The notes beneath the pieces were generated by a model. It was not told the origin of the DNA, did no database searches, and worked only from the letters and a program-made list of their open reading frames with translations. A stretch of 64,000 bases of DNA from Synanceia verrucosa (lineage: Eukaryota; Chordata; Actinopteri; Perciformes; Synanceiidae), in the NCBI GenBank assembly GCA_029721515.1, contig CM056556.1, forward strand, positions 3,658,501-3,722,500, read 5' to 3'. This document shows, one piece after another, positions 10,713 through 21,706 of the stretch (position 1 is its first letter; each line of letters opens with the position of its first letter). The position numbers and the translations under genes were made by a program.

Positions 10713-11718
10713 GCTTGGGCCCTGAGTTTTGGCAAAAGTTTCCCTTATAATGCTTAATTAACTGCCCTAAGAGAGCAAAAGCTATTTAAATGTGGACATG
10801 AGGTTATGAGTTACATAAGTATGAGCTGTGAATTTAAGTGTCTTTAGAAAGAAAGTAATCTCTGAAACAATAGGCCTGCATGCATCCAGCAGGATACAAG
10901 GTCACTCCTATAAGCTCGGGGTTGACTTCCACTGCCACAACATCAGTCAGTATTAATTACTGACTATGTTTTTTCTGTCCAAATCACATAGATCAAATGA
11001 AAAGCAGTATTTCCGTGAAGCTCTGGGTTTATTTGACTCAACAGGAGCTTCACACAATCATCACAAACATGCACATCTTCACTCTTCAACTCAACAACAT
11101 ACATTCATCATGTGTATATACAGTATACTCACTAACAGGTTACATCCCTCCTCCTCCTCACCACCACCATGCTTGAATCTGAGCATAAATTACTTCCTGT
11201 TTAAGTAAACTATGCCACCTGCTTAACACATCTAGCTCTCTGATTGGCTGAAGCGTTGCTCATAAATGGAACACCTGGATTTAATTGTGTTTAGACAGAG
11301 TTTTCATAAACCAAGTATATGGCTCCTTATATACGATGGATAATGTTATGAGAAGAAAACACGTTTAACCTCTTCAACACCTAATTTTTGTATTGAAAAA
11401 TTTATAGAGGATTTTCAAAACTAGTTGTGTGGAATGAATTACCAGAGTGATATATCAGTGAAAAACAAAATTAGTACCTGAAAAAGGTCAAAAAACTGGT
11501 GGAACTGCATGGACATACCTGTACGAATACATCACACCTTTTTTATCATCTACTTTTACACAGTTATTTATCAGATGCTACTTTAACAATTCCTATTTGA
11601 ATTGTGCTACTATACCATGACTCAGGGGTGGTTTCCACTCAAAATAATATTTTTTTTAAGCGAGAACAAAAATGTACATTTTCTGCTGTATTCCAGATAA
11701 ATTTTCTCTGAAACACTT

Positions 11719-11810
11719 AAATCAAAAGCCTTTATTGTCATTATATGACAGTGCATACAACGAAATTAAGAGCGCTGCTCCACATATTGCTTAGTCAGAA
11801 AAAAAGTCAA
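11719..11810 (-). mobile_element. Truncated LINE-type 3' end
   Basis: Reading the minus strand, AATTTCGTTGTATGCACTGT is followed by ATAATGACAATAAAGGCTTT, the stereotyped 3' end shared by several teleost non-LTR retrotransposons. A close relative lies at about 13960-14040, and a short similar piece is at about 27545-27575. The family name is not determined. Confidence 0.55.
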
Positions 11811-12064
11811 GCTTAAAAATAAAATAGAAAATACAAAAATAAAGTTATGTAAGAAATAAGATACAAACATGTAATAGAGTTGAACACAAAATGCACTTTT
11901 TAAGTGTCCATATTATTCTCATAAGGATATTAATTATCATAGGTGGAATAAATAGCCCATAAACCAAATTCAGGTCACAGTAATAGTAATACAGACACGT
12001 GGGCGGAAGTCAGCGACGTCATCACAACAGTGAGACAGGCGGAAGATCAGCAGCTCCTCCGCTG

Positions 12065-12070
12065 ATGTGA
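12065..12070 (+). promoter_or_regulatory. Minimal start-stop upstream ORF (ATG-TGA) before dennd11
   Basis: ATG directly followed by TGA, 145 bp upstream of the dennd11 start. It matters only if transcription begins upstream of it, which cannot be seen here. Confidence 0.35.
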
Positions 12071-12116
12071 CACGCTTACAAATACGCAGAAAACACGCAG
12101 GGAGCAGCAGGAAACC

Positions 12117-12143
12117 ATGATCCGACTCCAGCAGCGTGTCTAG
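12117..12143 (+). promoter_or_regulatory. Eight-codon upstream ORF before dennd11
   Basis: An ATG with A at -3 opens eight codons ending in TAG, 66 bp before the main start codon. The main start has a near-ideal context (CACCATGG). If in the transcript it could dampen translation; function is inferred. Confidence 0.4.
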
Positions 12144-12209
12144 CCGTCTCCATCCAACCGTCTTGGTCCTATTTGTCCTCCTTTCTAAGTCCTGAGAGGC
12201 GGCAGCACC

Positions 12210-15200
12210 ATGGTGAAGCAGTCGGACCGAGCCCCGCTGCTGGACTGGGAGGAGATCCCAGCGCCTGATCCGAACCAGGCGGCCCCACCGCCGCCGCCTC
12301 CTCCTCCGCCGCCGTCGCGGGAGAAGGAGGACGCATCGGCGGAGAAAAGTTCGCAGCCAGGCGGGTGGCGCACCACCACCTCCTGCAGCCCGACGAGGAG
12401 CCTAACAGCTGTTGTTGCCAGTGGGAACGGAAGCCAGACAGACCATCATGTCCCCTTCCCCGGCCTGTCAGTGAGGGCTCAGTGGGAGGAAAAGGACCAG
12501 ATCGTGGCTGTGTTTGTTGTTACCTTTGATACCAGATCAGGTGAGGAGCAGGAGCACGTGGTGAGCCTCATGTGATTACTGTGCTGCATTAAATACTGAG
12601 TCATGGGGTGGGGTTGTCAAAAAAATCAAATAGAGGAAGGTTATTGTAAGACATGAAAACAGGATTTCTACAGATGTCAGAGCTTCTGTTTGACAAACAT
12701 ACTGTAAATGTAAAGCTGCTGTGAGAGGAGAGATGATGCCATTATAAAGCAGGATGGATGGTTACACTAGCTGAGTCAGTGCTTTTTGCTTTCTTACTGT
12801 CCCTGACCTTTTGGTCACAACTGAAATACAGAATTAGAGGAAGTGGTTGGGATGAAAGTGGAGAGAATGGGAAGTGGTATGATGATTTATCTCTCTGTGA
12901 ATGACAGGGAATATGGTGGAGTGGTGCCTGCCTCACGACATCAACCTGGACGGAGTTGAGTTCAAGTCCATCGCCAGCGGCTCCCATCGGATCACCAACG
13001 ACTTCATGTACGTACGCCAACACCAAGCCACCAGTCACCAAGCAAGCACATCTTTCTCTATGCCTGTGTTCACTCCTGGACTTTGCTTTGCTTTTTGGCT
13101 AGATATTTCCGTAAAGGCTGTTACTTCGGGCTGGCCTGTTTTGCCAACATGCCTGTGGAGAGCGAGCTGGAGCGAGGAGCGAGGATGAAGTCTGTGGGAA
13201 TACTATCCCCCTCCTACACCCTGCTTTACCGCTACATGCACTTCCTGGAGAACCAAGTCAGGTAAGATGTTGTCTGTTATGTCTTATTTATTTCTTCCCC
13301 CACAGACTGTTTACTGGCTTCTCCGTATGTGCCAACCGAACCTCCTGTCCTTGTTTCTTTTGTCTAAATGTCTCTCATCTATTAAACATGAAGCCAGAGT
13401 CGTGGCTCCAGCTATCGTCCCAGAGAGCTCATTTACATGCAGTTTTTGTATGAAGTCTGAAGCAGGGAGGTGGAAGACAGCCTCTTTTCTCTTCAGTGAC
13501 TTTGCTCCTCTGCCTTATCGCCTCATTGACTCTGTATAAATATGTGACACAGCCACAGTGTCAGCTTAGGTTACCATGTGTGGTTTATGTGTGGTTGCTT
13601 TACAGCTCGACAGAAACAAGCAGATGCCTCTCAAATGGTGTTAATGGTGGTGAAATACGCTCAACATGAGTACTGGATGGTTGAAGTGGTTAAACCAAAC
13701 AGAAAAGCTACATTTATGTAACTCATGCATGACCTCAAATCATCCCACAATGCAATTTGAGAAACAAGAGATGGTTTAGTGACCAAACTCAGTCTGTAAT
13801 CTTGCATTATCCTAAATAGTACCTGGTGCTGCATACACAGATTTCCATTTACAGTGTAAAGTGAATATTGTCAGATGCAAGCTATAGTTCTTGTCTTTAA
13901 ACTTTCTGCATGCGCTGCAAACTTTCATGATGATGAATGTGCATATCATATCATATCAAATCAAATCAAAAGCCTTTATTGTCATTCTATGACAGAGCAT
14001 ACAATGAAATTAGGAATGCTGCTTCACATGGTGCTTAGTTAAAAAAATATCCAAGTTTAAAGAAAATAAAATAACATAAAGTTTGTAAGAAAATAAGCTA
14101 ATATTTACAATAGTAACGCACAGTTATTGCTACAAATATGATAATTGCACATTAGAGAATTTAACTTAAATATTGCACGTTTGTTACCCGTTATTGCACA
14201 TTGCAGAATTTATATTACATATTGCATGTTTGCTATCTTTTATTGCACATTGCAGAATTTAAATTAAATATTGCACATTTGCTATCTGTTGTTGCACATT
14301 GCAGAATTTAAATTAAATATTAAGTTTGTTACCTGTTATTGCGCACTGCAGAATTTAAATTAAATATTGCACGTTTGTTACCCCTTATTGCACAAACAGG
14401 TAGTATGTATTAATAGTATATAATAACAGATATGACAATACAATGAAGCGTAAGCTGCTCGATCATGCAAATCTGACAAAATAAAACTTTATTCTCCTTG
14501 TGTTCTTGCCTTGTTAGACACCAGTTGCAGTGTCCAGGCCAGTATTCTCCACTGGAGGCCTTCTATGAGGACAAGAAGGCCGTCCTTCCTCCTACAGGAA
14601 ATGGTTTGGTCAACGCCTGCCCGACCTGGAGTGTTACCACCATCAACCGCTGTATGCATCCAGAAATGAAGGTGTGAAAGCAGCAGAGAACACTTTGTAT
14701 TCTTGATGACTGCAGATTTGCCCAACAACAGCAGAACAACATATTGTTTATCCCTGCAGATCACACACCCGGCTGGCTGCATGTCCCAGTTCATCCAGTT
14801 TTTCGGGGAGCAGATAATGGTGCTGTGGAAGTTTGCTCTGCTTCGGAAACGGATCCTCATCTTCTCCCCTCCGCCTGTCGGTGTCGTCTGCTACAGGGGT
14901 GAGAACATGCACATGTGTGATTTTTCTTAAAGGTGCAGTGTGTAGGGTTTGGTGTGGTTGCAGATTGCAACCAGGGGAATATTCTTTTTTTATTAACATT
15001 TATTTCTATATTCCTTTATGTTCTTGTTCTTCCTTCAGTCTATTGCTGTTGCTGTCTGGCCAACGTCTCCTTACCTGGAATCGGTGTCTCTGTGCCTGAG
15101 TTACGGCCTTTCTTCTACGTCAACATCGCCGACATCACTGCTCTGGAAACGGAGCTGTCGTACGTAGCCTGTGAGTGAAGCTTTTACTGTACTTTTACTT

Positions 15201-17266
15201 AATCATCATTACATCATGTCACTTCATCAGCACATGGCACTTGACAACTCTTTGAGTGCTAGCCTTTTTATAAAACAGAAAGTGCCTTGTTCCAGTGTTT
15301 TTGCCCATTATGAGTCATATTTCTAGACCCACAGAATATTTTGTACTATGTCTCTGAAAACACTGAATATCTCAAATGAAAGAAGAGACTCTCTATTTCA
15401 TCATGAAAAAAATGTTTGTTTTTACCTTGTTCCATTCTTGTTTTATCAGAGGTAGAGTGGAGGACACTTTCACCAAAATCAGTTTGTTTTGCTCTCTAAT
15501 CTCGATCGTCTCCTCTTCCTGTTCTGTGGTGTATACTGTCTCTTCATGCTCTGACTACATCTCCCAGAAGCCCCAAAATTACTCAAAGGCTGCGGGAGAC
15601 TGTGATTGGGGACCCGCTGCTAAAAAAAACACTTTGACGTATTTTTACGTCAATGGCACCAAAGCGCCTGATTTTAGCACTCAAAGAGTTAAACTCTCAC
15701 TTGGCAGCTTACAACATCCTTATGTTCTTATAGTTTTTGCAGCTTTTTTGTATATTGTTGTATTGTTTATACTGTTGGTTTTGCACCATACCGCGTTTGC
15801 ATTTTTCTGCACTGTATATATTTTTTTAAATATTCTAAATCTCCTCACTTTTTCCTACTGTGTATGGCAACTGTTGTGAAAGAATTTCCTTTGGGATTAA
15901 TAAACTGACCACAACTGGTCAGCTTACATATGCACCTGCTATTTTGATCATGTTTAAGGCACCACGGAGAAGATTTTCGAGGAGAAGAAGGAGCTTTACG
16001 ACGTCTATATTGATAATCAGAATGTGAAAACGCATCGAAGCCATTTGCAGCCGCTGCTTCGACTGAATGCAGCAGATAAGGAGAAGTACATGAAACTGAG
16101 TGAGCAGAGGTATTTCACACACTCTGAATACTGAAATACTGAACATTTGATCTGATTTTAATTTAATCATAGAAGGCTGTAAAATTAGCGTAGACACTCA
16201 TAAATACTGGCTAGTAAGGAGCAAAATTTGAGACTATTAGTAAGGGTGTCCCTACTTTGTTTTTTACTTCAGATACCACACCGAAATTGCAGCCTTGAGT
16301 ATTGGCTGATACCGATATTGATCCGATACGATATCAGCATGAATCAACAGTCATCAAAAAAAAGATATCAGCATGAATCATACAGACTTTTATTACTTGT
16401 TTTGTAATATGATATGTTAGAAAAGGATTTATTTAGTGATATTACACAAACAGAACAATAGTTGACAACAGTAGGTATGAGAAAAACTGACCTATTTATT
16501 ATTAACCAATGGGTTACATCAATTTTAACCTTAACATAAGAATATTCTACAGTTGAATTAAAGGAGTAACAAAAAATAAACTAGAAGACACTGAAAAATA
16601 ACCTCAATAAATCCAATAAAAACAAAAATATATATTTTAAAATTACGCAATAACCACTAATTTAACTTAAACATAAAAATATTCTACAATTGAACTTAAT
16701 AAATAACAAATAAATTAGAAGACACTTGAAAATAACCTCAAGAAATCCAATAAAAACAAAAAATATATGTTTTTAAAGTACACAATAACTACTAGAATAG
16801 AATAAAGTCTGGAAAGGACTGCTGTTATCAGAGTGCTTATATCGGAGATCTGAGGAGATATATTAGAGTTCCTATTTTTCATCATCATGATAGATGTTTT
16901 TTCTTCTAGGCAAATGTTGCTGTACTCTCAGGAGGTGGATGGAGACTGCACATCAAATGAAGAGGATCTTTTCATTCTGTGAGTCCTTGACGCAGTCCAC
17001 TCGCAGCTGTGTGTACTGGAGCTTAAAGAGAGTGGTACTATTATGTTGTTTTTTTCAATCCTGTCCTTAGGTTCTTCATGGAGCTCAATAACCGCATCTT
17101 CCAGACCCTGTCGGACGTAGCAGCGAGCACTGATCCCACCCTCACCTCGGAGCACGTCAGGGCCATGGGGCTGGACCCCCAGGGCGATCACTCCTTCCTG
17201 GTCGCCTTGCTGGAGGTGTACGGCATTGACGTCACTCTGGTGATAGACAACCTATGCTGCTCCTGA
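12210..17266 (+). CDS. dennd11: DENN domain-containing protein 11 (LCHN)
   Basis: A DENN-fold protein of the LCHN type; DENN proteins act mainly as Rab GEFs, and the precise partner is not evident. Nine exons: 12210-12540, 12908-13007, 13103-13261, 14518-14671, 14760-14898, 15039-15170, 15959-16109, 16910-16978, 17071-17266, giving 476 aa (human about 455). The extra length is mostly an N-terminal low-complexity segment with a ten-proline tract. Strong family blocks follow: NMVEWCLPHDI, FFGL-like YFGLACFANMPVESELERG, KSVGILSPSYTLLYRYMHFL, ILIFSPPPVGVVCYR, VYCCCCLANVSLPG, CTTEKIFEEKKELYDVYIDN and the C-terminal MGLDPQGD...YGIDVTLVIDNLCCS. The exon 2/3 join is placed at TTC-AT/A-TAT so that the conserved DFIYFRKG is read. 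Introns hold a minisatellite and a TTAA MITE. Confidence 0.93.
13960..14060 (-). mobile_element. Truncated LINE-type 3' end in dennd11 intron 3
   Basis: The minus strand reads AATTTCATTGTATGCTCTGT then CATAGAATGACAATAAAGGC, closely related to the copy at 11719-11810. It is followed on the plus strand by a minisatellite (14105-14400) that is probably part of the same insertion. Confidence 0.55.
14105..14400 (+). repeat. 49-bp minisatellite in dennd11 intron 3
   Basis: The word AGAATTTAA recurs at a spacing of about 49, 49, 49 and 47 bp (near 14154, 14203, 14252, 14301, 14348) within units of the form TTGTTACCTGTTATTGCACA. Five to six diverged copies are present. Confidence 0.8.
15248..15688 (-). 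mobile_element. TTAA-target MITE, copy A (dennd11 intron 6)
   Basis: Ends read CTCTTTGAGTGCT and its inverse GCACTCAAAGAG, followed on the right by TTAA (15689-15692); the left flank has decayed to ACAA. The internal 440 bp is the reverse complement of copies at 18540-19006 and 57812-58293. The TTAA target and short inverted repeats fit a non-autonomous piggyBac-like element. Confidence 0.75.
15700..15910 (+). mobile_element. Truncated LINE-type 3' end in dennd11 intron 6
   Basis: A T-rich stretch ends AAGAATTTCCTTTGGGATTA followed by ATAAACTG, the common 3' terminus of several fish non-LTR elements. It abuts MITE copy A. The open frame spanning 15376-15879 crosses both repeats and is not a gene. 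Confidence 0.5.
16250..16860. repeat. AT-rich interspersed repeat with a 138-bp internal duplication (dennd11 intron 7)
   Basis: The left part contains CGATATTGATCCGATACGAT, a word series also seen in weaker form at about 45460-45530. Inside, about 130 bp starting near 16525 is repeated from near 16663 (AATATTCTAC occurs at 16541 and 16679). No coding capacity. Confidence 0.6.
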
Positions 17267-18539
17267 GCCCTTCTCTCAGGAAAGATGCTATTGGATATTT
17301 GTGCCTTCAGGGCCCACACACACGAAGACACTGAAGACACTGCCTCCACCCTGGGACCTCCATCTGTCGCCTGCTGTCCCCTCCTGGGTGTCTGTTTTCA
17401 TCTCATCTGACCTCTGGAGACTGTTTTCAAAGAGTGGATGATGGGGACGCTGGCGTACTGGACCACAGTGACAGATCAACACCTGCCTAGAAGACACCTA
17501 ATGTCACTCAGTGCTGTTTTTTGTCGACATGTTGGCTCTTTTTTGACTTTGTTCGGGCTGAAGAGCGTTGGCTAAAGGCATCACAGAAGTCACTGAAACA
17601 CTCAATTCATGTCATGTGGAGAAGGTTTGTGTGCTTCAAATAGATTCAAAGCGTCGTAACATGCTACAAATTCATCCCTCTGTAATAAGGTACTTGTTCA
17701 CTGCTTTATTTGCCTTTCATAAGGAAGCAATAGGAGCCTTCTTCATGTGTGTTTTTGCTATTTAACAGAAAGTGAGCACAGAGGAAGTGTGATATCCTCT
17801 TTTTTATAATGGAAATGGTTAATCATTATGAAGGGATAAGCTGATGAATACTTTGTTCACCTTTTATGCACCTTCGATACGAGGTAGGTCTGATGATGTG
17901 TCTCTGTCGTCCTGGAAACCTCGTAGTTGTGTCACGTACCTTAAGCTGAAGCTCCTGGGTTGTCGATGAATGTGACTTTTATAACACTAACTTGTCATGA
18001 ATGCTGCACCATGTCCACCACTGGACCGTGTCCTGACGCACACGGTGATCATGCCTAACTGTACCTTTTTTTAAAATGCTATGTTTATGACTTACAGTCT
18101 GAGCCAGCATGTGGTTATGAAGTGTGTTTGTGTTGCACTGTACACAGGCTTTCATTGTCCTCCTGTGATCGTGTTGAGCAGAGTCCTTGATGGAGCCGTT
18201 GGTAGTGTACTTGTTGATCAGCTTCAAAGAGATCCTCTTTGCTTGTCTGAGGCCTCACAAAGATCTCTTTGTGTTTTTTGGGAGATCTGATGTTAGTCAC
18301 AGTGAAGGCTGGGCAGGAGCTTTAATACCCCCTCCTCCATCTGTTCCACTCTTTTCATCACAGTCCCATTGATTGAATCCAGCTCCTGAGATGAGCCAAC
18401 TGTGTCTTTTGAATTATCCTGGCAGACTGGTTTATTTAATCTGTCACGTTGCCAGTCAGATTGATAATTTGTTCCATGTTGGAACACATTTCTTGACCCC
18501 GACCCACCCTCCCTGACATAAGCTGAAACACTTTCTTAA

Positions 18540-19006
18540 CTCATTGAGTGCCATTGACGAATGTATACGTAATTTAAAATCAGACCCTTGAGTGCCATAG
18601 ACATGTGTAGATAAAGTGGTTTTTCGGCAACGGGTCGCCGATCGCAGTCTCCCACAGCCTGTGAGTAATGTTGGGGCTTCTGGGAGATGTAGTCAGAGCA
18701 TAAAGAGACGGTATACAGCACAGAGATCAAAACAGGAAGTGGAGACGATGGAGATTAGAGAGCAAAACAAACAGAATCTGGACAAAAAGTGGTGATTTTG
18801 GTGAAAGTGTCCTCTACTCTACCTCTGATAAAACAAGAATGGAACAAGGTAAAAACAAACATTTTTTTCATGATGAAATAGAGAGTCTCTTCTTTCATTT
18901 GAGCTATTCAGTGTTTTCAGAGTCATAGTACAAAATATTCTGTGGGTTTTAACAAACGCTGGCACAAGGTGCTTTCTGTTTTATAAAACAGCTGGCACTC
19001 AATGAG
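18540..19006 (+). mobile_element. TTAA-target MITE, copy B
   Basis: 467 bp with perfect 14-bp inverted ends CTCATTGAGTGCCA and intact TTAA duplications on both sides (18536-18539 and 19007-19010). It is the best-preserved copy of the three in this window, with no transposase ORF. It lies in the probable dennd11 3' UTR. Confidence 0.85.
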
Positions 19007-19739
19007 TTAATAAGTCCGCTATGTTTCGAGAGTAGCCCAGTTCTGTAGAGAGCCTTTCATGTTTTCATGTTACCTAAAGGCCACCATAGTTATCCTTCAC
19101 CATTGTGAGTGCAGAACAGTGGTACCACCAGGACGCCATCACCATGATTTTGCTTTTGCCACCAGTCTTGGAAAGGAAGGTGTCTAGATGCCACTAAATC
19201 TAAATTCTACACACTGTACCTTTTAAGATTTATTGTTTAAATATGGCCTTAAGGAAATGTAATTTTCTCAAACTTACGGCAGCAAAGTGAGTGAATCATT
19301 CCTGTTTGTACGTCACAATATTTGCTGACGGATCAAGTCGTTGTCTTCTGAGCGTACTGTCCAGTGAAACCTGTTCACTTGGCCTCTGACGCTGTTTGCT
19401 TTACAGGTGTACTGTATGCTAAATATAAAAGGGAATGTACACAACACACACACAGCAGTGCGTAACATGCTTTCTTTGCAGAGTCGTTCACATCCCAGCA
19501 TTTGTTTGTACAGCGCCTCACTACTGAATGTCACACTGCTGAAATATTGCACACATGCAGCAACACGCTCATGCTGTGTTAACTGTTTCGTTCTTGATTG
19601 TGATGTAAATCAAGAGCATTCATACAATAAGAAACAAGTCTTCACCTATACTAATGTGAAACACTGTCAGAGATGTCGGTAATGTACACATGAACTCAGT
19701 AGCATGACTGTTCATTTCACTGTGCTGCCACTGTAAATC

Positions 19740-19745
19740 AATAAA
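19740..19745 (+). terminator. Candidate poly(A) signal of dennd11
   Basis: AATAAA about 2.5 kb after the stop codon; agk lies downstream in the opposite orientation. Confidence 0.5.
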
Positions 19746-21456
19746 ACACTGATACAGTTTAGGTGTTCTCTAATCCTCTGCTTCTGACCTGGAGTAACTG
19801 TTTCCTTCATATATATTTCCTTCATAATCTGCTCTTCCCTCGCTGCACAGGAGCATTCACTGCTCTTTAAGGCACAAAACAACATTCAAAGGTCCTCGTC
19901 TTCCCTCAGCATTCCAGATTAAGGTCAATTTCTAGTGATGCATTATCACATTTTTATTATGTAATCATTATTACTGACACTTTAACATGTGAGCAGCAAT
20001 ATTTTCCTGTTGTTACCTGTTGTTAAAGTTTTGATCTCCTTTATTTACTAGCATTCATTTACAATCTGCAGTTATTTGCCTTTTGTGGCTCTGGAAGGAG
20101 GTTTCTATAATCAGAAAAAATAACAGTCGTCCACTTGGGCTTGATACTTCAACAGTTTAACAGAAAGCCTCTGTTACAAACTGTGAAAAGGTGTGAGGTT
20201 TGAAAGAAGTAACCATCAGAGGAAGGCATGTTGGGTTTAAAGATGCTATCCAGATGAGTTATGGGATGACACGACACTGGATGCAGAGTTGGACAGAAAC
20301 TATGCCATTGTAGGATATTTCAGTTCCTTTGTTTTATCTGTCTCGTGATGTGCTAGTTATTGAAAAATAGTAACTAGTTACAGTTACTAGTTACTTCATT
20401 CAAAAGGGAACTCAAATTACTTCATTGATTACTTAAACCAAAAACTATCCCGTTACTGTTCAAAGTAACCCTTTAGTTTCTCTTTAGGACCCTGCTGAGT
20501 GAGAGTTTGTCTTATGGTGTGTTCACTGGAAGTCGGAACTTAGAGCTGTGATCATCATAACCTCAAAGTTTAGTGCTCCCAGCTCTTCCAGCCTTACAGA
20601 CCTACAACAAAACATGTAGCTACTGTTTACATCGGTAGCAGATAGCATGAATACTGTCTGGTTGGTGAGATTGATCTGACTTCAGAGGTTCTCATTTAAA
20701 TTCTGACTTGAAGCTTAGAAATTAAGAAATTCACGCACAAACGAATGCACCATGAGTTGAATCACACAAACGCTGCTGCATTGATATTAATCTTGTTTTA
20801 CCGGTGATGTTTGTCTCCTTATGCTGGAAAGTGGGGGACGGATCAGTGTCTCTATGAATCTGAAGGGGACATGTCCCCCCAGTCCGTAGAGACATCTGAG
20901 AGCATGAATGAAACAATTTGAATTCATCAATCAGGAAATCGTTTACCAACAGACAAATGCACCATAGTGTAATGGTAACTGCCTTTATTTATTTTAAAAG
21001 TAATGCATTAGAGTTTTAGTTACTCTCAAAAGTGACAGTGTTACTGGTAATGCGTTATGACATTCAAATGATATTACGTAGAACTGTATTAAACCAAACA
21101 AACAGCAATGGAGCAAAGAGCCTCCCTTTGTGTTTTCCAAAGAGATAAGAGGCCTGTGCTGCAGCCACTTGCTTAATCCTGCAGATTTACTGTCTACAGC
21201 ACCATCTGTCAGGATCCAGCCTCACTGAGGAGTCTGCCAAACTGCTGGTCTATGCATTCACTTTTTATTCTTCCATCTGTACACCTCCAACCTATCCTCC
21301 TCTGAGCAACAACAAACCCAGCATTTTATGTTACAGTCATGTCAGACTGATCTTGTGCATGGCTACTTTCCCTCACTTTAAGCCCTCCAACAAACACCTG
21401 CGCTCTTTATTACCTGGTAAAGAAAAGACTTTGTGTTGAATTGGACAGATATTATT
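19746..21456. other. Intergenic region between dennd11 and agk 3' ends
   Basis: No coding sequence recognised. It contains a probable interspersed element at about 20350-21065. Confidence 0.5.
20350..21065. repeat. Probable interspersed element with GTAACTAGTTAC-type ends
   Basis: The left part has TAGTAACTAGTTACAGTTAC and the right part ends with GTTACTGGTAATGCGTTATG, roughly inverted versions of the same words. This pattern is common in teleost DNA transposon remnants. Boundaries and superfamily are uncertain. Confidence 0.4.
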
Positions 21457-21462
21457 TTTATT
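21457..21462 (-). terminator. Candidate poly(A) signal of agk
   Basis: Plus-strand TTTATT reads AATAAA on the agk strand, about 245 bp after its stop. A nearer one is at 21669-21674 but is only 33 bp past the stop. Confidence 0.45.
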
Positions 21463-21706
21463 GAGTAAGTTTAAAAGTGATAATAAACCATTCAGTAAAC
21501 ATCAAGTCAGTTTGTAAGACAACCTGTAGGTTACTGACTTGTTGAAACAGAGCCTTGGTCCTTTAATATAACAGCGTTGTAATGTATTCGTCAAACTTCA
21601 TGAGTGTTTAAATCTGCTGTCAAAGCAGACATCTGTTTTAAAAATGACCTCATAGTGTCACGGCACTCTTTATTCTTCTCTTCTTCCCCGTTCGATGTTG
21701 TTTTCT

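Larger units (their letters stand above)
10713..12209. promoter_or_regulatory. Divergent intergenic region between wee2 and dennd11
   Basis: About 1.5 kb separates the two start codons, which point away from each other. The wee2 promoter should lie near 10713-11000 and the dennd11 promoter near 11950-12100, where GC content rises. No clear TATA box was assigned. A truncated LINE-type 3' end is at about 11719-11810 on the minus strand. Two very short upstream ORFs precede dennd11. Confidence 0.45.
17267..19745 (+). other. dennd11 3' UTR, interrupted by a MITE
   Basis: Non-coding sequence from the stop codon to the first convincing AATAAA at 19740-19745. It contains TTAA MITE copy B. I saw no AATAAA before the MITE, so the mature 3' UTR may include it. 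Confidence 0.5.

Noticed and set aside
12185..12379. Gly-rich minus-strand frame over dennd11 exon 1
   Set aside because: Antisense reading of the polyproline codons.
15376..15879. 167-codon plus-strand open frame in a dennd11 intron
   Set aside because: It runs across the boundary between a TTAA MITE and a LINE 3' end, and a near-identical piece occurs in the other MITE copies. It is repeat sequence, not a gene.
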